Shown here piece after piece: positions 44,225-53,373 of a stretch of 64,000 bases of DNA; positions within the stretch are counted from its first letter, which is position 1, and each line of letters opens with the position of its first letter. The position numbers were made by a program, and so were the translations under genes. Where the stretch lies: contig DASVLJ010000026.1 in the NCBI GenBank assembly GCA_036384915.1, positions 1-64,000 on the forward strand, given 5' to 3'. The notes under the pieces are model-generated. The model saw nothing but the letters and a program-made list of their open reading frames with translations. It did no database searches and was not told the DNA's origin. Source of the DNA: PKWO01 sp036384915 (GTDB lineage: Bacteria; Pseudomonadota; Gammaproteobacteria; Burkholderiales; Burkholderiaceae_D).

Positions 44225-44812
44225 ATGCCGGCAAATCCTCTATTCCATACCGACACAGCCCTCGCTGAAGGCTTGCGCAAATTGCTCAGGCAACTTGAAG
44301 AACGCCTGGCGCTGGAAAATCCGTTGGATATCTATCTGGCCGGCGGCATGGCGGTCCATCTCTATACCTCTAATCGCGTCACGACCGACGTTGACGCCGA
44401 ATTCGGCAGCCGCATCCACCTTCCCAACGACTTGATGGTTCAAATCACGCTGGAAGACGGTACGCCGCAGGTCGTCTATCTCGACACCAACTACAACTCG
44501 ACATTCGCGCTGATGCACGAGAATTATCTCGAAGACGCGATTCCCTTGGATCTTGGCCTGGACAAGATTCGCGTCCATGTGCTGTCTCCTGTCGATTTGG
44601 CGGTGAGCAAGATCGCCCGTTTTACCGACAACGATAAAGACGACATCGCCGCATTGGTTCGCCTTGGCCTGACGACCGCGGAGGAAATCGAGCAACGGGC
44701 AACCGAGGCATCGGCCAAGTATGTGGGAGCGAAATCCTTGTTGTTTCTTAATCTCAAGGATGCCCTTGCATTGGCTGCCCGCGAAGGAAGCGCAAAGCAT
44801 ACTGCAAAGTAA
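44225..44812 (+). CDS. DUF6036-like nucleotidyltransferase, candidate toxin
   Basis: The 195-residue protein has the nucleotidyltransferase signature G-G-M-A-V-H-L-Y (about 41-48) followed by R-V-T-T-D-V-D-A-E-F (about 51-60). A later D-L-A-V-S-K-I-A-R-F and D-K-D-D-I-A-A-L-V stretch matches the DUF6036/AbiEii-type fold. Members often act as growth-inhibiting transferases on tRNA or protein, next to a small antidote. It sits alone downstream of the IclR gene, apparently a two-gene insertion. Confidence 0.72.
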   Translation: MPANPLFHTDTALAEGLRKLLRQLEERLALENPLDIYLAGGMAVHLYTSNRVTTDVDAEFGSRIHLPNDLMVQITLEDGTPQVVYLDTNYNSTFALMHENYLEDAIPLDLGLDKIRVHVLSPVDLAVSKIARFTDNDKDDIAALVRLGLTTAEEIEQRATEASAKYVGAKSLLFLNLKDALALAAREGSAKHTAK

Positions 44813-44950
44813 CAATGCCTTCGGCAAACGTTAGCGAGACGGGTAAAAAAGAGCGGACCTCACTCCCAATGTCGTTCAGTTAAAGCATGAAAGGCTGCGA
44901 CGTCCGGCGCAACTTACCGAATTACCCCTGCGGTTCGGAGGAATAAACAA

Positions 44951-44972
44951 AAGGCGGACCTTAGTCCGCCTT
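44951..44972 (-). terminator. Rho-independent terminator of the PBP7 gene
   Basis: AAGGCGGA (44951-44958) pairs with TCCGCCTT (44965-44972) across six bases. On the minus strand it is followed by TTGTTT. It lies 20 bp past the stop of the endopeptidase gene. Confidence 0.85.
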
Positions 44973-44992
44973 CGTTTTCATGCAGAAGAAGC

Positions 44993-46006
44993 TCAGCCCT
45001 GCTGCGCCACACCTGTATGAATCGGATTGCTGAGCTTGATCGTCTCCAGCCACTTGCGGATGCGCGTCGCATCGCCCATGCCGGAATACTTGCCCTTGGC
45101 GTCGAGGAACACCATCACCACGGCGCGGCCTTCGATCATGGCGCGCATCACCAGGCAGTGGCCCGCCTCATTGATGAAGCCGGTCTTTTGCAGCAGGATG
45201 TCCCAGGTCGGGTTGGAAGTCAGGTGGTTCGAGCTGTGGTATTCCATCTCCCGGCCGTTGACGGCCACCTGGTATTTCGGGTCGGTCGAGTATTCGCACA
45301 ATAGCGGCTGCTTTTGCGCCGCGGCCACCAACTTGGCCAGGTCGCGCGCGGAGGCGACGTTTTGCACCGACAGGCCGGTCGGCTCGACGTAGTGCGTCTC
45401 GGTCATGCCCAGCTCCCTGGCCTTGGCATTCATCGCGGCGACCGCGGCAGCCAGGCCGCCCGGATAGTTGCGGCCCAGCGCGTGGGCGGCGCGGTTCTCC
45501 GAGCTCATCAGGGCGATATGCAGCATGTCGCCGCGCGTCATGCGCACGCCGGGACGCAGGCGCGAAGAACTGAATTTCTCGCGGTCGACGTCTTCGTCGG
45601 TGATTTCGAGGATTTCGTTCATGTCCTGCTTGGCTTCGACCACGACCAGAGCCGTCATCAGCTTGGTGATCGAGGCGATGGGCAGCGCCACGTCGGCGTT
45701 CTTGTCGAACAGGACTTCGGAATTCGATTGATCCAGCACGAGCGCGACGTTGGACTTCAGGTCTAGCTCGTCATGCACGTGGTTCAAGCCTTCGGCGTCC
45801 CCAACCGTTTCGATCTCGCGCATCGGATGGTAGGAGGCGCGGTGCAGGCCCGCGCGGTGCCGGACATGCACGGTGGTACGGGAATGGTGCAGGTTCTTTT
45901 TCGTATGCCTGACCGGGGTGTCGTCGTCATCGGCCGCATAGGCTTTGCTCACACCGACCATGGCAATCAATAAGGAAACCAGTAAAGCTGGCGAAAACCT
46001 GATCAT
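44993..46006 (-). CDS. pbpG: D-alanyl-D-alanine endopeptidase (PBP7)
   Basis: The 337-residue protein starts at the ATG at 46006 (GGGAG box). It has a signal peptide ending K-A-Y-A, then the three S11 peptidase motifs: S-I-T-K (nucleophile), S-E-N and K-T-G-F. It cleaves peptidoglycan cross-links in the periplasm. The leader is AT-rich. Confidence 0.94.
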   Translation of the reverse strand: MIRFSPALLVSLLIAMVGVSKAYAADDDDTPVRHTKKNLHHSRTTVHVRHRAGLHRASYHPMREIETVGDAEGLNHVHDELDLKSNVALVLDQSNSEVLFDKNADVALPIASITKLMTALVVVEAKQDMNEILEITDEDVDREKFSSSRLRPGVRMTRGDMLHIALMSSENRAAHALGRNYPGGLAAAVAAMNAKARELGMTETHYVEPTGLSVQNVASARDLAKLVAAAQKQPLLCEYSTDPKYQVAVNGREMEYHSSNHLTSNPTWDILLQKTGFINEAGHCLVMRAMIEGRAVVMVFLDAKGKYSGMGDATRIRKWLETIKLSNPIHTGVAQQG

Positions 46007-46209
46007 GGCGAACTCCCGCAACCTCGCGTAAAAATTATCTTGCAGTGTAGCAAAATCACGAAAATGTGCAAGCGAATTAGATAGTTAGCGCAAAGAATTA
46101 AACAATTTCATGAGCCAAAATTGCCGAATCCACAAACCTGTTTCTTATTTGTCTGTTAATTTTTTCAACAAATGAAAACTCGGTGGCGACAGATTCCAGG
46201 CGGCAAGAA

Positions 46210-46905
46210 TTATTCCAGAAACCGGGCAAAACCCGTAAGCGGCTCGCGCTCGGTGACCAAGGTGTTCTCGACCTTGGCTGGATCGGCATAACCGAGCGAC
46301 ATCCCGCATACGACGCGCTCGCCTTCGGGAAGTTGCAGCACTTCCGAAATAATCCTGTGATATTGCGTAAAGGCGGCCTGGGGACAGGTGTCGAGCCCGC
46401 GCCCACGCGCCGCAATCATGATGTTTTGCAGGAACATGCCGTAGTCGAGCCAGGAGCCCTGCTCCATGATGCGGTCCATGGTGAAAATCAATCCGACAGG
46501 CGCATCGAAGAAGCGGTAGTTGCGCCCATGCTGCGCATGCATGCCGGCCTTATTGTCGCGCGTCAAGCCCAGAAGTGCATACAGATCCCAGCCGACCTTG
46601 CGCCGCCTGTCGATATAGGGCGAGACCCATTCGCGGGGGTAATAATGGTATTCCTCGCTGTGCTGCGCGGAAACGGCCGGGTCGTTATGCGCCGCGACGA
46701 TGGCATCGGACAATTTTTCCTTGATCGCGCCAGTCAGTACATAGACCTTCCATGGCTGCGTGTTCGTGCCCGAAGGCGCACGCGAGGCTACCTCCAGGAT
46801 GGCTTCGATGTCTTCCCGTGCCACGGGAGTGGGCAAGAAGGCGCGCATGGAACGGCGCGAAGTGATGGCCGCGTCGACGGCTCGCTGCTGGTCGCTCTGT
46901 ATCAT
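46210..46905 (-). CDS. Nitroreductase-family FMN oxidoreductase
   Basis: The 231-residue enzyme has S-R-R-S-M-R-A-F (about 17-24), A-S-R-A-P-S-G-T-N-T-Q-P-W-K-V-Y (FMN contacts, about 45-60) and a late C-G-M-S-L-G-Y-A-D. These are standard for FMN-dependent NAD(P)H nitroreductases. It overlaps the thioesterase gene by 4 bp, forming the end of a three-gene operon. The substrate is unknown. Confidence 0.92.
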   Translation of the reverse strand: MIQSDQQRAVDAAITSRRSMRAFLPTPVAREDIEAILEVASRAPSGTNTQPWKVYVLTGAIKEKLSDAIVAAHNDPAVSAQHSEEYHYYPREWVSPYIDRRRKVGWDLYALLGLTRDNKAGMHAQHGRNYRFFDAPVGLIFTMDRIMEQGSWLDYGMFLQNIMIAARGRGLDTCPQAAFTQYHRIISEVLQLPEGERVVCGMSLGYADPAKVENTLVTEREPLTGFARFLE

Positions 46906-47342
46906 TTCGGGGGATTTTCTATGGTTTGCAAAAGGCTGCGCAGTTCGGCGGGCAATGCCGCGGGCCGGCGCGAAGCGCGGTCGACATAAACGTGCACGAA
47001 ATGGCCCTGGGCCGAGGCTTTCTCTTCGCCATTGCGGAAGATGCCGACTTCATAGCGTACGCTGGAATTGCCCAGCTTGGACACGCACACGCCGGCCGTG
47101 ACGCGGTCGGGGAAAGCGATCGAGGCGAAATAGGTGCATTGCGTTTCGATCACCAGGCCGATCACGGGACTGTGCTCGATATCGAGCGCACCGTTTTCCA
47201 CCAGGAACTGGTTGACCACGGTATCGAACCAGCTGTAGTAGACCACGTTATTGACGTGGCCGTAGGCGTCGTTGTCCATCCAGCGCGTGCTGATGGTACA
47301 GAAGTGGCGGTAATCCGCGCGCGATTTCGGTTGCTGTTTCAT
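46902..47342 (-). CDS. Hot-dog-fold acyl-CoA thioesterase (YbgC/FcbC type)
   Basis: The 146-residue protein has the 4HBT motif R-W-M-D-N-D-A-Y-G-H-V-N-N-V-V-Y (about 19-34), including the catalytic Asp. It presumably hydrolyses short or aromatic acyl-CoA. Its ATG lies within the stop of the upstream transporter gene (TGAATG), with GGAGG in place. The next gene overlaps it by 4 bp. Confidence 0.92.
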   Translation of the reverse strand: MKQQPKSRADYRHFCTISTRWMDNDAYGHVNNVVYYSWFDTVVNQFLVENGALDIEHSPVIGLVIETQCTYFASIAFPDRVTAGVCVSKLGNSSVRYEVGIFRNGEEKASAQGHFVHVYVDRASRRPAALPAELRSLLQTIENPPK

Positions 47343-48251
47343 TCAAGTCCTCCTCACCACGAAGGCCACACCGATGACCGCCAGCGCCATACCCAGCATG
47401 CCGGCCACGGAAAGCGTTTCACCGAACATCAGCCATGCCATCACGGCCGTGGTCGGTGGCGTCAAATATAACAGGCTCGTGACCTTGGTGGCCGCATCGC
47501 GCCGGATCAAGGCAAACAGCAGGAAGATCGCGCCGATCGACAAGGCCAGGATAGACCAGAGCAGCGCGGCGATGAAATGCGGCGTCCAGGTGACTGTCGA
47601 GAGCGCCAAATCGAAATGCTCGAACACGACGGCAAACGGCAGCAGCACGATGATCGAAGCGACGAATTGCACCAGCGTGCCGCTGCGCAAATCGAAATGC
47701 GGGCAATAGCGCTTCTGGTACAAGGTGCCTGCCGTGATGGCCAGCAAGGCCATCACGCACAACCCCACGCTTTCCAATGACAGGCCGGCCAGCCGCATCT
47801 TGTTCGCCACCACCAGCGCCACGCCGGCCAAACCGATGGCGAGACCGAGCCATTGGCGCGGCCTGAGCGATTCGCCGACCAGGGGCGCGGCGAACGCGGT
47901 CAAGACGGGTTGCATGCCCACGACCAGGGCCGAGATGCCGGCCGGCATGCCGATCTTGATGGAGCACCACACGCCGGCCAGGTAACCGGCCTGCATCAGC
48001 ACGCCGGCGAACGCCACCCGGCGCCAATCGCGCGGCCAGGGCGCGCGCGCCAGCAGTACCAGCGGCAGCAGCACGCAAGACACGCCGGCAAAGCGCAGCA
48101 GCAGGAAGGTCAATGGCGGCGCGTAAGGCAGGCCGAACTTCGCCACGACGAAACCGGTGGACCAGAGCAGCACGAAGAAGGCCGGCATCCAGGCCAGCCA
48201 TGGATTGCGAGACGTGGCGGAGCGGGAAGCGAGGGAATCGGCGGCCGGCAT
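47343..48251 (-). CDS. EamA/DMT-family transporter
   Basis: The 302-residue inner-membrane protein has ten hydrophobic segments arranged as two EamA repeats (V-L-L-W-S-T-G-F-V-V-A-K-F-G in the first; L-Y-L-T-P-P-T-T-A-V-M-A-W near the end of the second). The Met at 48251 is preferred to the far upstream start at 48413, which lacks family similarity. It is the first gene of the operon with the thioesterase and nitroreductase. The exported metabolite is unknown. Confidence 0.9.
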   Translation of the reverse strand: MPAADSLASRSATSRNPWLAWMPAFFVLLWSTGFVVAKFGLPYAPPLTFLLLRFAGVSCVLLPLVLLARAPWPRDWRRVAFAGVLMQAGYLAGVWCSIKIGMPAGISALVVGMQPVLTAFAAPLVGESLRPRQWLGLAIGLAGVALVVANKMRLAGLSLESVGLCVMALLAITAGTLYQKRYCPHFDLRSGTLVQFVASIIVLLPFAVVFEHFDLALSTVTWTPHFIAALLWSILALSIGAIFLLFALIRRDAATKVTSLLYLTPPTTAVMAWLMFGETLSVAGMLGMALAVIGVAFVVRRT

Positions 48252-48439
48252 ACTGAGAGAGTTGCGGTCAGGCCGCACGACTTGAATAACGAGGGCCTTG
48301 CAGTGTAACACGGGCGAAAAAATTGCTCCGAGGACAGCCAAATGCTGTCGAATGACCGGGAAACGGTTTTTGGGCCGGGTTCCGCGTCCCGAAAATGATG
48401 CTGGAAAGGCCATCTTTCCATCATGAAAACTTAATGTGG

Positions 48440-48487
48440 TGCAATGCAGAAAATAACAGTTGACAGCACCTCATTTCATTCTAAAAT
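48440..48487 (+). promoter_or_regulatory. Phasin promoter with PhaR-like dyad
   Basis: TTGACA (48460-48465) and TAAAAT (48482-48487) are 16 bp apart, a near-consensus sigma-70 promoter. Just upstream, TGCAATGCAG (48440-48449) resembles the CTGC-N3-GCAG dyad bound by the PHA-responsive repressor PhaR. The rest of the 48252-48579 gap shows only an imperfect inverted repeat around 48395-48425. Confidence 0.7.
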
Positions 48488-48579
48488 AGGCGCTGTTGCG
48501 GCGCACCATACATTGTTGTTCGCAGTCATTAAACTGTCATAACTTTTCGAGCACGCCCCCACCCTCACAGGAGAATCTG

Positions 48580-49149
48580 ATGTTTGCCCTTCCCGAACAA
48601 TTTTCCAACGCCACCAAGGCCAATGTCGAAGCCCAGCTCGCCTTGTTGACGGATTTGACCAGCAAGACCTTCGAAAGCGTCGAAAAGATCGTCGATCTGA
48701 ACATCAATGCATTCAAGTCTTCGCTCGAAGAATCGACCACCGCCGCCAAGCAACTGCTGGCCGCCAAAGACCCGCAAGAATTCTTCACGCTGTCGGCTTC
48801 GCACGCCCAGCCGAACGCCGAGAAGGCCCTGGCCTATGGCCGCCACCTGGTCTCGATCGCCACGTCGGCCCAAGCCGAATTCACCAAGGCCGCCGAAGAG
48901 CAGATCGCCGAAAACAGCCGTAAGGTCGTGAACCTGATCGACGAAGTGACCAAGAACGCTCCGGCCGGTTCGGAGACCTATGTCGCCTTCGTCAAGTCGG
49001 CCATCGGCAATGCCAGCGCCGGCTACGAGCAATTCACCAAGACCACCAAGCAAGCCGTGGATGCGCTCGAATCGAACCTGAACACCGCCACCGCGCAATT
49101 CGTGCAAGCCGCAGAGAAGCCGGCCAGCCGTTCGAAGAAGGCTGCCTGA
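48580..49149 (+). CDS. phaP: Phasin (PHA granule-associated protein)
   Basis: The 189-residue protein begins M-F-A-L-P-E-Q-F and carries the phasin_2 domain (A-Q-L-A-L-L-T-D-L-T-S-K-T-F-E-S-V-E-K). It is almost wholly amphipathic helix and ends in A-A-E-K-P-A-S-R-S-K-K-A-A. It coats polyhydroxybutyrate granules. AGGAG lies 7 bp before the ATG. Expression is likely high and PHA-controlled, given the strong promoter and terminator. Confidence 0.95.
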   Translation: MFALPEQFSNATKANVEAQLALLTDLTSKTFESVEKIVDLNINAFKSSLEESTTAAKQLLAAKDPQEFFTLSASHAQPNAEKALAYGRHLVSIATSAQAEFTKAAEEQIAENSRKVVNLIDEVTKNAPAGSETYVAFVKSAIGNASAGYEQFTKTTKQAVDALESNLNTATAQFVQAAEKPASRSKKAA

Positions 49150-49167
49150 GTTTTATCAAGTTTCAAT

Positions 49168-49199
49168 AAAAACGCCTCGGCAGTACCGAGGCGTTTTTG
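49168..49199 (+). terminator. Rho-independent terminator of phaP
   Basis: AAAACGCCTCGG and CCGAGGCGTTTTT form a 12-bp stem with a 5-base loop and T tract, 18 bp past the phasin stop. Confidence 0.95.
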
Positions 49200-49216
49200 T
49201 TTGAGGCTATCGAAAG

Positions 49217-49314
49217 GTAGGGTGGAAAAGCCCGCAGGGCGCATTCCACCATGCGCTCAACGAACGTCTTTTATGTGCTTGGTGGCATGCGCCCTGCGGG
49301 CTTTTCCACCCTAC
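49217..49314. repeat. Palindromic intergenic repeat, copy 3
   Basis: It runs from GTAGGGTGG to CCACCCTAC. Each half is a hairpin of GGTGGAA / TTCCACC with a GCCC-GGGC tip, so the halves can fold separately or together. It lies between the convergent 3' ends of phaP and the DUF349 gene. Confidence 0.92.
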
Positions 49315-49322
49315 AGTCCTTT

Positions 49323-51821
49323 TTACGCAGCGTGGCGCAGACGCCCCAACAGCGTATGCAGGCGCTTGGCTGCCGCCGCATCGGCCAGAGCCGGCAAACG
49401 GCACAGTTCCAGCAAAGCTTCCTGCCGGTTGCCCGAGGCCCCGTTCTTCAGCGTCGATTGCAGTACGGCCACCTGCATCTGCAAGCGTTCGCGCGACAGT
49501 TCCGGCGGGCTGTCCAGGCCGGCCACGATTTCGAAACGCAGCAGGTTTTGCAAAAGCGCGGCGCGGTTCTTTTCCAATTGCGCAGCGTAACCGGCATCCT
49601 TCTTTTGCAGCGCCGCCAAGCCCGCATCGAAACGCTTTCTCAAGATGCGCTCGGTCTCGCCCGATAGGGCCGGCACGGCTTGCCATTGCTCGGCCGTTAC
49701 CGGCGCTTCATCCTTGCCCTCTGCCAACGCCTGCTCCACCGCTTGGCACAAGCGCATCTTTTCCTGCAAGGCGCCCTGCTCGGCTTGTGCCGCTTCGCGC
49801 TTGATCTGGTCGAGCCGCTTGTTGAGCGCGCCGACGGCTGCGGCGTAACGGGCTTCGATGCGCTGTTCCTGCGCGCGCGGCACGTGTCCGGCCTTGCCCC
49901 AGCGCTCGCGCGTTTCGCGCAACAGCTTGCCGATGGCGCCCGCGCCTTCCCCGGTCGCCGCCTCCAACGCGGCGCACAGTGCTTCCTTTTCGGCCAGATG
50001 CTGCTTGCGTTCGGCATCGGCGCCGGCGGCGTGCTCCTTGCGTGCGGCGAACAAGGCGTCGCAAGCGGCGCGGAATTGCTGCCACAGGGCCTGCTCCTGC
50101 TTGCGTTCGAGCGGCAAGGCCTTGGCGCGCTGCTGCCAGCGTTCCTGCAAGGCCTTGACCTTGTCCAGCGTGGCGCGCTCGGCCGGCACCAGCGCCTGCA
50201 CTTCGGCGATCAGCGCCTGGCGCTGCGCCACTTCCTGTTCCTGCTGCCCGGCGAGCGGCTTTTGCAGCGCCTTCATGGCCTGTTCGTATTCACGGTCGAG
50301 GCGCTTCTTTTCCTTGCGTTCGACCACGCCCAGGCGATGCCAGCTTTGCGCAGTGCGTGTGCAGAAAGCCGCAACGGCCTTCCAATCCGTGTCTGCCGCC
50401 TGCAAATCATGGTCTTGCGCGAATTGCCTGACCTGGGCCAGCAAGGCTTCCGCCGCTTGCAGATTGGCCTGACGCTCTTCGCCGAGCTTCTTGAAGTGCG
50501 CTGCGGCCGGCGCATACGCCGTGGTGCAGGCCGCATCGAAGCGGTCCCACAGCTCCTTGCTCGAAGGGCCCGCCGACTGGTCGAGCGCCTTCCAGCGCTC
50601 GCGCAGGTCGCCGACTTTTTTCGCCAGCTCGGTGACCAGCAGGTTCTTGCCCGGCATCTCTTCGGCGGCTTTCAGCAATTCTTCGCGCGAGATATTGCCG
50701 CCCCATTTGGCCCAGCCTTGCAGCTTGCGCAGTTCGCCGCGCAAGCGCGTCAGGCGCGCCGCATCGCCGGAACTGATCGGCAGCTTGCGCGCCTCGTGTG
50801 CATGCGCCTGCTTTTCCAGATCGATAGCGGTGCGCACCACGCCTTCCTGCACGGCTTTTTCCAGCGCAGTCAGGATTTCACCGATGCTTTCGCGTGCGGC
50901 GCGTGCCTCCTGCTTGACGGTTTCCTGTGCTTCGGCGAGGCCGGCCAGCAAGGCATCGAAACGCTGCTGCAGCGCCTGGCCCTGGCCGTCCAGTGCAATC
51001 GCCGGTGCGGCGGCCCATTGCGCCTTGAGCGCCTCAGGCTTGAGATCGTGGCCCGCTTCCCATTGGCGCAACAAGGCTGCGCGCACCTCCAGCGCCTCCT
51101 TGGCCTGGTCCAGCGTGGCAACCACGGCCTTGCATTGCGCATGCAGGGCGGTGAAATCGGTCAGCAGGTGGCGCGGCAGGGCCGCGGCTTCTTCCTCGGC
51201 AAAAAATTCCGCCACTTCGCGTTCGGTGCGGTCGAGCAAGGCCGTCAGTTCCGCCGCCTCCATCGCACTGGCGCTATGCGCCAGCTCACGCAGATGCATG
51301 GTGCGCACCAGCACCTCGTGCTGCAGATCGGCCTGGCGCGCCAGGCGTGCGGCCAGCCTGGCGCGTACCGCGTCATAGGCGGCCTGCAATTCCTGCGGCG
51401 GGTTCTTGACCAGCGCCCAGGCATGATCGAGATCGACCACCTGGTTGGGCAGCAATTGCTGCTCGGCGGCGAGCTTCTCGGCGCGGGCGATGCATAGCTG
51501 CGCCTGCTCGCGCCCCTGCTGTTCGGCCATCAGCGCATCGAGCTTGCCCTGGATCAGCTTGGCGACGCGCCGGTCGGCGTTGCGCATGGCCGGCAAGACG
51601 CGTTCCAGCACTTCCTTGGACTGCAGATGCTGTGCGGCAATCAGGCGCGCATCGGCGAACTGCGACTGCAGGATGAATTCCGCCGCCGCGCCTTCCTCGC
51701 CGGAAAGCGCGTTGGCCTGCTGCAGCGCCAGTTCCTTGTCGCGGGAAGGGGCGTCGGCAGGCTGCTCGTTTTGCATGGTGGCGGAGGAATCGGTATTTTT
51801 CTTGAACAAGGTATTAAGCAT
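49323..51821 (-). CDS. DUF349 domain protein
   Basis: The 832-residue protein is dominated by coiled-coil DUF349 repeats, e.g. L-R-E-R-W-K-A-L-D-Q near 420 with L-W-D-R-F-D-A-A-C, and L-R-E-T-R-E-R-W-G-K near 650. It is rich in Ala, Gln, Glu and Arg and has no signal peptide or membrane segment. Function is not established; a structural or nucleic-acid-associated role is guessed for the family. Palindromic copy 3 lies immediately downstream. Confidence 0.88.
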   Translation of the reverse strand: MLNTLFKKNTDSSATMQNEQPADAPSRDKELALQQANALSGEEGAAAEFILQSQFADARLIAAQHLQSKEVLERVLPAMRNADRRVAKLIQGKLDALMAEQQGREQAQLCIARAEKLAAEQQLLPNQVVDLDHAWALVKNPPQELQAAYDAVRARLAARLARQADLQHEVLVRTMHLRELAHSASAMEAAELTALLDRTEREVAEFFAEEEAAALPRHLLTDFTALHAQCKAVVATLDQAKEALEVRAALLRQWEAGHDLKPEALKAQWAAAPAIALDGQGQALQQRFDALLAGLAEAQETVKQEARAARESIGEILTALEKAVQEGVVRTAIDLEKQAHAHEARKLPISSGDAARLTRLRGELRKLQGWAKWGGNISREELLKAAEEMPGKNLLVTELAKKVGDLRERWKALDQSAGPSSKELWDRFDAACTTAYAPAAAHFKKLGEERQANLQAAEALLAQVRQFAQDHDLQAADTDWKAVAAFCTRTAQSWHRLGVVERKEKKRLDREYEQAMKALQKPLAGQQEQEVAQRQALIAEVQALVPAERATLDKVKALQERWQQRAKALPLERKQEQALWQQFRAACDALFAARKEHAAGADAERKQHLAEKEALCAALEAATGEGAGAIGKLLRETRERWGKAGHVPRAQEQRIEARYAAAVGALNKRLDQIKREAAQAEQGALQEKMRLCQAVEQALAEGKDEAPVTAEQWQAVPALSGETERILRKRFDAGLAALQKKDAGYAAQLEKNRAALLQNLLRFEIVAGLDSPPELSRERLQMQVAVLQSTLKNGASGNRQEALLELCRLPALADAAAAKRLHTLLGRLRHAA

Positions 51822-51901
51822 CAGACTATCTTGGCTAAAACAGCATCATAGCAAGTCCCGGGCGATTTGACCGCAGGCGGACTCGTGCGTTCGGGTTAAG
51901 T

Positions 51902-52744
51902 TCAGGGCAATGCGGCCTCTTCCAGTGCCACTTCGGTTTCCATGCTGCGGCTGTGGCGGTGCGCTTCCAGCGCGGCCAGGCAATAATGCGTGAACCAGAG
52001 CCCGGAAAAGGTAAACACCAGCACGTACAGCCAGAGCGATATGCCGGCCAGTACCGGCCCCAGCACAGCCATGGCAATCGGGCTGCCCATCCACAGGGCC
52101 GACGGCGCCATGCCGAGCACGCCGGTCAGCGTGCCGATGAGAAGCAAGGGCCAGCGATGGCGCCGCATCAGCAAGGCGCGCTCTTCTACATCGGCATAGA
52201 TGCCGAATACCTCCGACGCCACCACGCGGCAAGTCAGCCAGCCCCAAAGCAGCGGCTGCACGGCGAAGCCGACCACGGGCAGCGCGCACAAGGGCAGCGT
52301 GACCAGCCAGAACAGGATGAACAGGAAGAAGGAGCTGAGCGTGATCCACAGCAGGTTGATCGCATCGCCGCCCTGGCGCCGCTCCAGGTCCGCATGGTGG
52401 CGACGCCCCACGTGGCGCACTACCACCGGCGTCGCCAGAAAACTGACGAAGACCAGCGAGGTCGCCACCATCAGCGGCAACAGCAGCCACATGGCAATCA
52501 AAGGCACCACAAATACCTTCAAAGCGGCCAAGCCGAAAAACGCCAGCCATTTGGCGCTGACGGCATAGGCATTGTTTTCGACGAAGAAGCGCTGCAGCGC
52601 GTCATACAGGGGCTGCAGGGTTTGCCACAGCACCACGCTCCAGAACGCAAGAGCGACCAGGAAGGGCGCCAGCGTCATCAGCATCATGCGCGGATGAAAT
52701 TGAGAGGCGAGCGCACGGCCGAAGGAAAACACCAGGGCCTTCAT
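51902..52744 (-). CDS. EI24-domain (CysZ-like) membrane protein
   Basis: The 280-residue inner-membrane protein has about six hydrophobic segments and the EI24/CysZ pattern F-G-R-A-L-x-x-x-F-H-P near the start and P-L-L-W-G-W-L-T-C-R in the middle. CysZ proteins move sulfate, but the betaproteobacterial EI24 group is uncharacterised. It ends with an acidic tail (E-T-E-V-A-L-E-E-A-A). Confidence 0.85.
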   Translation of the reverse strand: MKALVFSFGRALASQFHPRMMLMTLAPFLVALAFWSVVLWQTLQPLYDALQRFFVENNAYAVSAKWLAFFGLAALKVFVVPLIAMWLLLPLMVATSLVFVSFLATPVVVRHVGRRHHADLERRQGGDAINLLWITLSSFFLFILFWLVTLPLCALPVVGFAVQPLLWGWLTCRVVASEVFGIYADVEERALLMRRHRWPLLLIGTLTGVLGMAPSALWMGSPIAMAVLGPVLAGISLWLYVLVFTFSGLWFTHYCLAALEAHRHSRSMETEVALEEAALP

Positions 52745-53373
52745 TCGCTCTCCCCTGTGCGGCAGGATGGCATCTGCATACGGTGCATGGACGCGAAAAT
52801 GAAAACCCGCATTCTACGCTCTCAGCCGGGGCTTGCGCGCCGCGCGGTTTTTAACGACGGCGGAGCGGGCGCCGCCCGTTTCCATGACAAGACCCAACCA
52901 AAACCAGACCAAATCGCCCCATATCGCTTGAATACCACAAGGGCATCTGATAAAAGTGGACTTGCGTATGTAGCATACCACTTACCGAACCAGCCGAGCG
53001 CAGGCCGAATCATTTCCGCGCCGCAGAATTTCTCTCATGGCGATGCGATTCCGCTCACCATCTTCCTAAGAGAAATCGCAATTTTATGCATCTCGCGTTG
53101 CGCCAATTGCGGCGGCCTGCTGCGTCATGCACAAACCCAACCGCCTTCAAGTGGTATTGAATTCAAGACGAATTGATAAAACCACTTGACGCCATATTGC
53201 CCGAAATCCATTCTGCATCCCGGCAGTAGCAAAAACTGCACAAATAGATAAAAAGCAAGCTTGGAGACGGATAGGCCAAAAAAGGGATCGAGAGGCGCAT
53301 GCTCTCGTTTGCAATGCTTCCCTTCTGCCTGCCCTGCTCCAACAACGATTCAATACTTCGAGGAGAGGCAAAA
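52745..53373. promoter_or_regulatory. 629-bp gene-free region upstream of chitinase, with repeated CCACTT boxes
   Basis: No gene is supported here. The box (A/C)ATACCAC(TT) recurs: AATACCACAA (52931-52940), CATACCACTT (52974-52983), inverted CAAGTGGTATT (53148-53158) and ACCACTTG (53181-53188). The last two form 8-bp arms 25 bp apart. AAGTGG (52954-52959) and CCACTT (52978-52983) enclose GTATG-TAG-CATAC. These are candidate regulator sites for the chitinase. Confidence 0.45.

Noticed and set aside
44813..44950. Possible tRNA or small RNA in the gap before the PBP7 terminator
   Set aside because: No cloverleaf or structured RNA could be drawn; only the terminator is supported.
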